Assembly (NCBI RefSeq): GCF_013368755.1 | Contig: NC_049563.1 | Location: 4,774,001 to 4,838,000, forward strand | DNA: 64,000 nt | Direction of reading: 5' to 3' | Source: Talaromyces rugulosus | Lineage: Eukaryota; Ascomycota; Eurotiomycetes; Eurotiales; Trichocomaceae | Shown here: in pieces, positions 54,461 through 64,000 of the stretch | Layout of the letters: every line of letters starts with the position of its first letter | Numbering within the stretch: position 1 is the first letter of the stretch | Notes under the pieces: generated by a model | The model's database searches: none | What the model was told of the DNA's origin: nothing | What the model saw: the letters and a program-made list of their open reading frames with translations, nothing else | Position numbers and translations under genes: made by a program

Positions 54461-56462
54461 ATGGCGCAAACAGCAGTGTGAGTAGCCTAGCCCCTCATCT
54501 CCGTCTCCCCCGAAGCCCCCCGCATCGTCAGCATCTTTTTTTTTTTGTCTCGCTGGCAACAGAAGATGAACAAACATAAAAAACAATAAGAGGAGAACGG
54601 GGAGAAGAAAGCCATCTACCATACGGGACATCTCGCCGCAGAGAGATTCACAATCTCTAGTGTTTGATGGAATCCACTGGCGTCGATCTCTTGAAAACTT
54701 CTCCTATCCAACCTTTACTTGCTTCTATTCTGTCTTTTTTATCCTTGCCGCGCCCAGCATGATCAATTGACTGACTTCAGCGCCCGCCTGGCCGGCTTGA
54801 ATGTCGGCGCTCCGGCGCGGTTCGTTCCCAGTGGTGATTTTGGTCTTATCGGTCTGGCCGTCATGGGCCAGAACCTGATTCTGAACGCTGCCGACCACGG
54901 CTTCACGGTTGTTGCGTACAACCGTACTGTCGCCAAGGTCGACCGCTTCCTCGAAAACGAGGCTAAAGGTACAGAATAAGAAAAAAACAAGAACTGAAAA
55001 CGCGAGGATATGCTTCTAACGCTCGACAGGCAAATCCGTCGTTGGTGCTCACTCCATCGAGGAATTCGTCTCCAAGCTCAAGACGCCCCGCCGCATGATG
55101 CTCTTGGTCATGGCTGGCAAGCCCGTTGACGACTTCATTGAGTCCCTTCTTCCCTTCGTCGAGAAGGGTGACATCATTATCGACGGTGGAAACTCTCACT
55201 TCCCCGACTCCAACCGCCGTGCCCAATACCTCGCCGCCAAGGGCATTCGCTTCGTCGGCACTGGTGTCTCCGGTGGTGAAGAGGGTGCCCGCTACGGTCC
55301 TTCTCTCATGCCCGGTGGTAACGAGGAGGCTTGGCCATACATCAAGGATGTCTTCCAGAGCATCGCTGCCAAGAGCGATGGCGAGGCCTGCTGTGACTGG
55401 GTCGGTGACGAGGGTGCTGGTCACTACGTGAAGATGGTCCACAACGGTATCGAGTACGGTGACATGCAATTGATTACTGAGGTTGGTTCTTTCGTCTCTT
55501 TTCACGTCCGGGCAGATTCCTAACGTCCTATAGGCCTACGATATCCTCAAGCGCGGTCTCGGCCTCACTCCCTACGAGATCGGCGAGGTCTTTGACAAGT
55601 GGAACACTGGTGTCTTGGACTCCTTCCTGATTGAAATCACCCGCGACATTCTCAAGTTCAAGGATGAGGATGGAACCGCCCTCGTCGAGAAGATTCTTGA
55701 CAAGGCCGGCCAGAAGGGTACTGGCAAGTGGACTGCCATCAACGCCCTCGATCTCGGCATGCCCGTTACTCTTATCGGCGAGGCTGTCTTCTCTCGCTGC
55801 CTCAGTGCTATCAAGGACGAGCGTGTCCGCGCCAGCAAGATCCTTGGAGGTCCTACCCCCAAGTTTGAGGGTGACAAGCAGACCTTCATCGACAACCTCG
55901 AACAGGCCTTGTACGCCTCGAAGATTATCTCGTACGCTCAGGGTTTCATGCTGATCCAGAACGTGAGTTTTCACCTGTTCTAAAATATTACCCTGAATTT
56001 CCACTAACAAGAATCATGCAGGCCGCCAAGGAGTATGGCTGGAAATTGAACAAGCCCTCGATTGCTCTCATGTGGCGCGGTGGATGCATTATCCGCTCCG
56101 TTTTCTTGAAGGACATCACCAACGCCTACCGCAACAACCCCGACCTCGAGAACTTGCTCTTCGACGACTTCTTCAACAAGGCCATCCACAAGGCCCAGGA
56201 CGGCTGGCGCGATGTTGTCAGCAAGGGTGCTCTGTGGGGTATTCCTACTCCTGCTTTCAGCACCGCCCTCAGCTTCTACGACGGCTACCGCACCAAGGAG
56301 CTCCCTGCCAACCTCTTGCAGGCCCAGCGTGACTACTTTGGTGCCCACACTTTCCGCATCAAGCCCGAGCACGCCAGCGACAACTTCCCCGAGGGCAAGG
56401 ATATCCACGTTAACTGGACCGGCCGCGGCGGTAACGTTTCTGCCTCTACTTATGTTGCTTAA
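54461..56462 (+). CDS. gndA: 6-phosphogluconate dehydrogenase, decarboxylating
   Basis: Five exons (54461-54477, 54832-54968, 55030-55481, 55534-55962, 56022-56462) give 491 aa. The first exon codes only MAQTA plus two bases; the first intron is 354 bp, the others 52-61 bp. Joined sequence gives [18 protein letters not shown] (NADP site GLAVMG), then [31 protein letters not shown] and [18 protein letters not shown] with the catalytic Lys, and ends with [18 protein letters not shown]. The enzyme converts 6-phosphogluconate to ribulose 5-phosphate in the cytosolic pentose phosphate pathway and makes NADPH. Codon use is strongly C-ending, as in highly expressed genes, and creates long but meaningless antisense frames. 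Confidence 0.97.
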
Positions 56463-57383
56463 GGTATGTCTGCTTCGATAAGGGCAGCTGTTACTTTTTT
56501 GTTATATAAAAAACCAAAAAAAAAGCCCCTGCGGTTTTGACTACCTCCCAGGCGGAAAATATCATTAGAATGGCGAACGCATCTACTCTTGTAATTAGAG
56601 ATAGTTATCTATGCTATGCGTTCAATCACGAACAAATGAATGGATATAATGGTTTTCTTTTGTCATGACATCATGATACCCTTTCCTTTTTCGGAACCTC
56701 GAAATCGATTGATAGACAGCATGAGATATCGTTAGGAGGCTTAGTACTAGAAGAAGAATACTGGAAAAAAATATTGTTAAAAATAAACAATTGGACAAGA
56801 TGTCCCCGGCTTCACATACTTTACAGGAGATAAGAATAATTAGCATTGTTGAATAGGATAGAAATAGACATCCAGCCTAGTCCCGATCTAGAAGCGGCCC
56901 CACACCTGCCAATGACAGGCGATGACTTCGCTCTCTGCTCCTGCGTCGCATCAATTATTCCCCCCTCTGTCGACCTCTTCTCGTTTCTCTCCGACCACAG
57001 CGAACGAACGAGTGTTGCCTCCAGTGCTCTCTTGTCTTTCGTCTCTGCTTATTTTTTTTTTTTTTTCGCTTACAGGCATCGTTGCATTTTTTGCGAGCTC
57101 GGTTGAAGCACAGTTGTCTTGTTTTCTCCGTCCAAACCTCCCCTTCACGTCGCTCATTTAGTCATTTAAACAAGCTTGTTTCCCTGCTGTCAAACAACGT
57201 ATCTATTTCCGCTCTTATTTCGATCGGAGCCGCACCATCGCAGGACTATACACCGATTCACGGCAGTTGTGATTATATGACAAGCTTGTGGCATCTCGTA
57301 TCAAAAGCCTAGACCATCGCATTTCTGACTCGCGTGCCATCTCGCTCTATTCTACACAATAGATTCAAGAACAACGGTCGTTA
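56463..57383. other. Intergenic region 6PGDH to LSM12
   Basis: A 921-bp tandem spacer: 3' region of 6PGDH, AT-rich centre, then a CT-rich leader with a T run (near 57052-57066) before LSM12. No gene is recognised. Confidence 0.55.
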
Positions 57384-58266
57384 ATGGCGGATAACAAGCG
57401 TCAGAGTGTCAGCGCCAAGGCACAGGGCCAGCAAGCAGCAACCTCTTCAGCAGCTATGGTCCCCTCCGATGAGGCATTAAACAAGGCAATCGGCGGACGG
57501 TGAGCACCACAACCATACACTATGTTGATTAAATTCTGATGTGTTTTCTTATGGTAGTATCCGGATCACAACGATAGCTCCGAATGCGTCGACCATTGAA
57601 GGTACTCTGTTTACCGCCTGCTCCATCACCAGCCTCGTTGCGATCAACATATCAGCCCAGAGCTCCAACCCATCAAGCGCACAGCAGTCCGGCGACTACC
57701 ATATCATACCAATCTCCCGCATCCAGTCCTTCCAACTTCTTTCTCTTGCGTCGTCTGAAACTGATGGCGCTTCCGGTGCTCCTCCGCTCCATGCGCTAGA
57801 CACGCGTGCCCTCAAGACTCGCGAGGCCAACGCAGTCGCCAAACTCCAGGAATCAGAGGCTCGACGGGGTAAAGGCGTAACCCGAGAGGCACAGGATATT
57901 TTCGATGCCTTTAGCCGCACCATGCCCGCCAGATGGGATGGCGCGAACATCGTTATCGCGGATGCGGTTGTGATTTCGAAACCGTACCGAGTAGACGACT
58001 GCAAGGCCTTGGTTGCAGGCGACTCTGCAGCTCTGACACGGGTCCGCAAAGTGGTGAGTACAATATACACATAATATCCAATATTTTTTTTATCTTGATA
58101 TTAACTTGGTATATAGCTGGAAATGGAGCGCAAGAAGATCGAGCTCCGCAACGCCAGCACGACAATCGGCAACACAAATCATTTTGCGCGGAATTCCACA
58201 CAAAACAAAGAGCGTGTAGCCGTGCCCACTCGCCTGGATTCGCCAGCCCCAAGAAAGGGTGGTTAA
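57384..58266 (+). CDS. LSM12: LSM12-like protein (LSM plus anticodon-binding-like domain)
   Basis: Exons 57384-57499, 57558-58053 and 58117-58266 with introns of 58 and 63 bp give 253 aa. An N-terminal low-complexity segment is followed by an LSM-like barrel (about residues 38-100: RITTIAPNASTIEGTLFTACSITSLVAIN). The AD domain follows (about 125-215), with TREANAVAKLQESEARRGKGVTREAQDIFDAFSRTMPARWDGANIVIADAVVISKPY, the most conserved part of the family. LSM12 proteins bind RNA and ataxin-2/Pbp1-type partners in the cytoplasm. The tail is polar. Exon joins restore RVRKVLEMERKKIELR. Confidence 0.92.
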
Positions 58267-58942
58267 AAATAAACCAAAAAGCCCGCCATCTGATGGCGTC
58301 GACCTGTTGAAAGGGTCCTTGGTTTAATGGAGAACAGAAACAAATATTTCTCGCTCGCACGTGGCGAAAGAGAAGATTATACATGTAGTTCCATGGGCAA
58401 AAACTATCCTTGTCTATCTATCTCTAGGGCTATTGGCGGGTTGGAGAGAGAGAGAGAGAGAGAGAGCAACCCTAAGAAAAAGAGAGTCGGACTACAGGGG
58501 AAAGTGAGTTGGTTGATTTGCTAGGACCAAATGAACGAGCAAACGGAAACTATTATTTTACTTTATTTTGTATCTGAAGATGCAATAGATCCCAAGATAT
58601 CAATATAATCCTACTTTCAATATTTGAAACTTACATATAATGTATAAAGGGTTCTAGTAGACGGGGTGGCTTTTATGTGATGCATATCAACTGGGCCATA
58701 GATGATGGTCCAGAAGAATCAAAATCACATTGATTAAAAAAATCTACATATCAATTTAGTTAACAATCTGTTATCACATACATTTCACCTCAAGACTATT
58801 TATCTCATCTTGGGTCTTTTCTTTTTCTTTCCAAAATCAGTATTAAACACCGGCTGAGCCCCCTTTTGTTGTTGTCATTTTTTTACCCTTTATACTTCTC
58901 GTCGAAGACAAAATAAAAAAAACACAGGTGAAGATTTCCCAG
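58267..58942. other. Convergent intergenic region with GA microsatellite
   Basis: A 676-bp spacer between 3' ends. It has a GA microsatellite at 58444-58466 and AT-rich terminator-like DNA. No gene is seen. Confidence 0.6.
58444..58466. repeat. GA dinucleotide microsatellite
   Basis: About 11 uninterrupted GA units downstream of LSM12. Confidence 0.9.
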
Positions 58943-61121
58943 TTACTTCCACGGACGAGTAATAGTCTCAGGCAAATTCATCGCCGCGCTAATACACGAC
59001 AAATGGCTAAACGCCTGCGGCACATTGCCCATTGCCTCACCGCTAACGGCGACTTCTTCGGAGAAGATGCCGAGGTGGTTGGCAAAGGAGAGCACGTTGT
59101 CGAAGGAGGCGATTGCCTTGCGCTGGAGGTTGTCGCCGTTGGGTAGCGTTTTGGTATATTTCAGGGCCTGCGAGTTGTTTATATCAGTCAGTTATATATG
59201 CTTAGGCAGTTTATACAAAAGGAAGAGGTACCCGGAACATGGATTCGATGGCCCAGAAGGTGATCATGATAAAGGCGCCTTCTCGCCCGCCGACACCTAT
59301 TAGAACGGTTAGTCTCAATGTAACATGTATCCTCAGGGGGGACGGGGGACACAAACCATCATGTGCCTTTTCATGGTCGTATCGGAAAACCATATTAGCA
59401 CTAGTCAAGCCGTTCTTCTCTGGAGGCTCGAGGACCCTCTGCAGCGTGCTCAAGAAACGTCGATCATTCGGCTCGACGAAAAGGACCAAGGGGGCAATCA
59501 TCAGTGCGGCGTCAACGACTTCTTTGTTCTCATAACTCTGGCAGAAAAATCCTTTTTCGGCGTTGAATCCCTTTGTCATAATTTCGTCGTACAGTTCGTC
59601 GCGGACGCGGATCCAGTCCTGTCGGTCCGGGCAGGGCAGAGTCGAGTGTCGTTCTGCCAGGCGCACTCCCCGATCGAGAGCAACCCAGAGAAGCATCTTC
59701 GAGTATAAGAAATGCTGTGGCTTGCCGCGAACTTCCCAAATGGACATGTCGGGCTGGTTGCGCACTTCTATGACGTAGTTTACCATCCGACGAATCCCGA
59801 GCCATTGGTCGTACTGGATGGGTTTGGCATTGCTGTTGTACATGTAGATACTGTCCAGCAGTTCGCCGTATATATCCAACTGTGTGTGGAAGGCCGCTGC
59901 ATTGCCGATACGTACTGGCCTGCTACCGCGGTACCCATCCAAATGATTCAGTTCATATTCTGGAACTTCAGAGTCTCCTCTTATGGTGAACATGATTGGC
60001 AGGAATGGCTTATGTTCATCTTTCGTCTCTTGGTTGACCAGTGGAGGAAACACACGGTCAAATATAAACGTGATGTACGCTTCTGCCTCTTCATCGTAAC
60101 CGTTTTTAAGAAAGGCGTATAGAGTAAAAGCCGTATCTCGCACCCACGAGTATCGGTAATCCCAATTGCGCGTGCCACCAATGCTTTCGGGTAGAGAGAA
60201 TGTCGGCGCCGCAATGACAGCCCCCGTCGGCTTGTAGGTCAATAATTTGAGAATGAGTAGGCTTCTTTCCACTGTCTCTCTGTAGTGACCGCGGAATGTG
60301 CATTTGTGGCTCCAATCTGTCCAAAACTCAAAAGTTTCCGTTTCGAGACGAGAAAGATACGACGCGATCTGAGTAGGTCCCGGCATCGCCTTCTCTGGGC
60401 TGTGTAGGACAAATATTAGATCATGTCCCTCTTCGATACAGATCTCAGCGACAAGGCCAGACCCCAGGAACCCCGGTCGGTCTTCCAACTTGAAGACAGT
60501 CTTCGGGTGACCCTGTCCTTCCTTCCTGCTGTCTACCCAGATGTCTAGCTGCAGACGTTCTTGTAAACTATCAAAGTATACGGTCTGCAACTTGTTCTGC
60601 GTAGTCTCGTTGGACAGGTTGCAGCGAACAGTGTGGCCGTCTCGAGCATAATTGAAAGATGGAAAAAGTTCCATCTTCATTGTCATCGCACCGCGACCGC
60701 ATTCCAATCGACGTATGACCCCGGAGTGCCTAGCGCCAGTCTTCCAGCGATTTCCGCCTGGTTCGGTGCAGGCGCAATATCCAGATAAATGTCGGTCCGA
60801 ACCCGGCGGCTTGGTGTTGGAGACGGGGAAGAAGTCAAACAGATTGACAACTCCTTCTTCGTGGATCCATCTAGTTTCCAAGATATTGGTATAGGGCAAA
60901 TATCTCTGCTTGCTAATGGGCGCATCTTGGCCATGTTCTGCCATGATACTGAAATGGCCGCCTTTGTCCTTGTCGAGCAGCCGGCAGAAGACAGACGGGG
61001 AGTCAAATACAGGCCAGCACAGAAAGTCCAAGCTCCCATCTTTGCTCACTAGGGCAGCCGTGTGCATATCACCAATGATTCCATAGTCTTCGATGGGCCG
61101 GTATCCCCGAGATTCGGACAT
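58943..61121 (-). CDS. Glycoside hydrolase family 15 protein (glucoamylase/trehalase-like)
   Basis: Three exons (61121-59357, 59296-59232, 59167-58943) with introns of 60 and 64 bp give 684 aa. It begins with the domain that precedes the barrel in this subfamily (YRPIEDYGIIGDMHTAALVSKDGSLDFLCWPVFDSPSVFCRLLD). The (alpha/alpha)6 barrel follows, with SLPESIGGTRNWDYRYSWVRDTAFTLYAFL (acid-catalyst region), GYRGSRPVRIGNAAAFHTQLDIYGELLD, and a C-terminal end rebuilt by splicing (EEVAVSGEAMGNVPQAFSHLSCISAAMNL) that contains the base Glu region. There is no signal peptide, so it is probably cytosolic, unlike secreted glucoamylase. The architecture matches bacterial GH15 trehalase/glucodextranase-like proteins. 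Substrate unknown. Confidence 0.9.
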
Positions 61122-62363
61122 GTTGATGCAGACGGTGTTGGTGGTTTATGCAACGCGAGCAAGATATGTGGTATCCTGTTCTTCCTTCCCTGTTGTTGTT
61201 CGTGTGCAGAAAAAAGCTATAGTTGTAGTTTGTACGGTCGCTCCTAGCAGTAGAAGTAAATCATTGCCTATCGTCTAGAAATAGCACTGGCCATCATAAC
61301 ATGTCATGGCCAGCCGCCGGTGCTTCCGGCCGGCGACGAGGGTATGGCATCATGATCGCAGCAATATCCACTAGAAGCAAGCCAGCTTCTGGTTACATGT
61401 GGCTCTCTAACCTTTGGATTGCGGTAAGGTGCAGCCAACAATGGCGTAAGCGTGTCTTGATACAGTGACAAAGTGGGCCGGGAAATATTGTTGAACTCGC
61501 TGCAAGGCATCATGACAGGCCAGCCAGCCGCTCTCAAGTCCTGTCAGACAAATTCCCGACCCAGTACTGGCAAGGTTTGGATGGTTGTGAAGCCGGACAT
61601 CAGTTCCTAGACGCTTTTTGATAAGGAAGGAAACTAGGTGGGTCCTCGGAGCCCGGAAATGCGGCGACCCCGGATTGGCCGTGCCAAGCCGGCACTACGG
61701 GCGGGGCGGAGTGGATCTCCGGTACTGGGTCACGGGACTCTCTGACTCTGCTATTCCTCTGCGAGCCAATTATCGCGCGATGTGTGGGGCAGCAGATTAA
61801 TTAGCCTCGCGGCCTATCTCGATTAGGAAGGAAGGGCACAGCGGGTGGCAGCCCTAGGCGCCTAACCAAATGGGTACTAGTACGGGGAATGCCCAGCGCC
61901 AAGCCTCCTGATCACCTGCAAAAGCCTGACGACGCTCCTTCTCCTCCCAGCAACAGCAACCCCCGACTCTGCCGCTGCTGCTTTATTGTCGTGGATGACT
62001 CCCACCATCTCTTTCCTTTGATTCCCCGGTGGGCATCGGTCACTCCCTTAGAACCTCCTTTTCTTTTTTCCCATTCCGTTTTGCTTTCTGCCCATTCCAC
62101 CCTTTGCGCTGTGGTGGTCTTCTGTCGGGCGGTCTGACTTCGGCGCACGCGAGCTTATTCGCCCCTTCAAGTATCCGAGCAGCCCTTGCGTCCAACGCGA
62201 TATTCACCTGGGTCCGGCCATCCTAGAATTTTATCTCCTCTCCTTTTTATTGAAGCTCGATCAACGTCTCGGCCAGTCCCGCCTACACGAGGCATACGCT
62301 CTTCCCGGTCTTCCGATGTGTTCAATCCCGCTTTTCTAACGTTACAGCCGCTGATTCCTCAAC
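61122..62363. other. Divergent intergenic region GH15 / transporter
   Basis: A 1242-bp head-to-head region with both promoters. The right half (about 61890-62340) is CT-rich with scattered short frames and may be a long 5' leader of the transporter gene. No domain or repeat is recognised. Confidence 0.5.
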
Positions 62364-64000
62364 ATGACGGTTGGGGCCTCACGAAACATCACCGGCCACC
62401 ATCGCCGGCGGAGCTCCATCCTAACAGCAGCCGGCCCTTCACAGCTTCATGCTGCGCCTGTCGAAAATTATGTCGAAAGAGAAGGGCGCTTAAGCCCCAG
62501 GGAAGACGGCCCCAAGGGCGAAGACCAGAGGTCGCTTACTAACGAGGATACCGATTCCTCTGATCTATCATCCATCGCCGAATCACTCGACGGCGACTCT
62601 GATGATGCATTGAACGATGATGAAGAGACCGGCTTGACAGCAAAGCAAAGAAACGACCGACGACGGCGGAGGAAGAAACAACGGAAGCGGCTTGATGCCA
62701 AAATCGCCGGCGTCAAGTCCAAAACAAGCAATGTGGTCGCGGATAAGAACGTCGCCAGGAGGCTGACAATAAATGCCTGCTTGATTGGCCTGTGGTATTT
62801 GTTTTCGCTGGCAATCTCAATAGTAAGTTCCCCGTGCCGTCGAGGCTAGCAAGTCAGCTCTCCCAAAAACAGAACAAAATATTGACTCTTTCTTCACAGT
62901 ATAACAAATGGATGTTCTCAGAAGACGAGGTCGTCTTCCCTTATCCGGTCTTTACAACCAGCCTTCACATGCTTGTCCAGTTCACACTCGCCGCGCTCGT
63001 TCTCTACTTCATCCCTACTCTCCGTCCAAAATCTCCGCCAACGGCAGCTTCTAACGAACCTCTCATGACCAAGATGTTTTACCTAACACGCCTAATTCCA
63101 TGCGGCACCGCCACGTCTTTGGATATCGGCCTGGGCAACATGTCCCTAAAATATATTTCCCTTACCTTTCTCACCATGTGCAAGTCATCGGCACTCGCCT
63201 TTGTCCTTCTCTTTGCTTTTATCTTTCGTCTAGAGTCACCATCGGTAAAACTGATAATTGTTATCGGCACAATGACCGTAGGTGTTATCATGATGGTTGC
63301 GGGAGAAACGGCTTTTGATGTGCGAGGCTTTGCATTAGTTATCGCTTCGGCCTTTTTCTCTGGCTTTAGATGGGGCCTTACTCAAATCCTTTTACTCCGG
63401 AACCCCGCAACCTCCAACCCATTCTCCACCATGTTCTTCCTCACCCCTATCATGTTTTTCTCCTTGATGGCCATTTCCCTCAGTATTGAGGGACCACACG
63501 ATATTGGCGATGGATTGAACACTTTGATCAACTCTCACGGATCCTTGCATGCGTCGCTACTTCTCATCTTTCCAGGAGCGTTAGCGTTCTGTATGATAGC
63601 GTCCGAATTTGCGTTGCTCCAACGATCTTCAGTCGTCACCCTGAGTATCTGCGGAATCTTCAAAGAGGTTGTGACGATCAGCGCCGCGGGCGTCATTTTC
63701 CACGATAAATTGACGCCCATCAATGTGTCTGGCCTCCTTGTGACTATTGCAAGCATTGCGACGTACAACTACATGAAAATTAGCAAAATGCGATCTGAAG
63801 CCCGCGACGAAATCGATCCGGAGCCAGAGGTTGAGGAATATAGCATCTCGCCGGTCACTGAGGCTCCAAACCGACAGCGTCCTATACCAAACTATGGACT
63901 TGGCCTAGGACTCGGCACTCGCGACGGCGAAAACCGAGGAGCTTACCAGTCCGTCCCTAATGATACGCTTGATCCCTACCCGCAGAGTGGTGGAGAGGGC
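62364..64000 (+). CDS. Nucleotide-sugar / triose-phosphate-type transporter (SLC35C2/Ymd8-like), 3' end outside window
   Basis: Exon 1 (62364-62822) and exon 2 (62900 to the window edge, still open), with a 77-bp intron, give at least 520 aa. The first 130 residues are hydrophilic: Ser/Asp/Glu-rich, then a basic stretch (KQRNDRRRRRKKQRKRLDAK). Membrane segments start at NACLIGLWYLFSLAISIYNKWMF, the hallmark first helix of the TPT/drug-metabolite-transporter family. Later landmarks are TSLDIGLGNMSLKYISLTFLTMCKSSALAFVL and GLRWGLTQILL-like FRWGLTQILLL. About ten helices are seen, followed by an acidic C-terminal tail. These proteins work in Golgi or ER membranes. The exact substrate cannot be predicted. 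Confidence 0.9.

Noticed and set aside
54963..55505. Long antisense frames inside 6-phosphogluconate dehydrogenase (also 55528-56010 and 56004-56408)
   Set aside because: They mirror the strongly biased C-ending codons of the sense gene, have no recognisable domain and overlap spliced exons with perfect family matches.
61593..61608. CGGACATCAG element resembling half of the cluster operator
   Set aside because: The second triplet at 10-bp spacing is absent, and it lies in an unrelated promoter 9 kb outside the cluster.
1..64000. tRNA, rRNA, CRISPR and intact transposon features
   Set aside because: I looked for tRNA B-box-like sequences, terminal repeats and transposase motifs and found none I could support; CRISPR arrays are not expected in a fungal nucleus. 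A dedicated search (tRNAscan, RepeatMasker) could change this.

Overview
The window is nuclear DNA of a filamentous ascomycete (Pezizomycotina). Genes are split by many short introns (about 49-115 bp, GT..AG). The cdc2 kinase has the 323-residue, four-exon NimX form. There are two Zn2Cys6 activators, a PDR-type ABC pump, a GH43 enzyme and an Aspergillus/Penicillium-like set of housekeeping genes. A Eurotiales member is the best guess; the genus cannot be fixed from sequence alone. All gene models were built by reading both strands and joining exons at splice sites that keep frame; every multi-exon length was checked for divisibility by three.

Layout. (a) 0-11 kb: a phenylalanine ammonia-lyase relic at the left edge, a short TTAGGG tract, an unknown 196-aa protein, a secreted GH43 enzyme, an alpha/beta-hydrolase fold protein that has lost its catalytic motifs, nimX/cdc2, an AlkB-type dioxygenase and a zinc-finger protein. 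(b) 11.8-29.4 kb: accessory genes that could form a carboxylic-acid uptake and CoA-dependent breakdown module: a FarA/CTF1-like activator, a Dal5-type permease, a surface glycoprotein, an NAD(P)-binding oxidoreductase, a divergent acyl-CoA dehydrogenase / class III CoA-transferase pair and a 14-exon PDR transporter. (c) 30-38 kb: unknown proteins, a truncated nucleoside-phosphorylase-domain (NLR N-terminus type) gene, a zinc-ribbon protein with an acidic tail and an RBM42-like RNA-binding protein. (d) 38.2-52.6 kb: a compact gene cluster: MFS transporter, SDR, alpha/beta hydrolase, carboxymuconolactone-decarboxylase-like protein, two dimeric alpha/beta-barrel proteins, a metal-dependent cyclase/hydrolase, a Baeyer-Villiger monooxygenase and a Zn2Cys6 activator. 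(e) 54.4-64 kb: housekeeping genes: 6-phosphogluconate dehydrogenase, LSM12, a GH15-family enzyme and a nucleotide-sugar/triose-phosphate-type transporter cut by the right edge.

The most interesting system is region (d). Eight of its nine genes form four head-to-head pairs (SDR/hydrolase, CMD/ABM, cyclase/EthD-like, BVMO/activator). Each shared promoter carries one CGG-N10-CCG(A) element with the same inner sequence TGATGT, a strong candidate operator for the activator encoded at the cluster edge; the promoter of that activator also carries a copy. The enzyme set (ketone/alcohol redox, Baeyer-Villiger oxygen insertion, esterase, cyclase/hydrolase, CMD) has no polyketide, peptide or terpene synthase. 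It therefore looks like a self-regulated pathway for converting or degrading an imported cyclic or aromatic ketone. The substrate is unknown.
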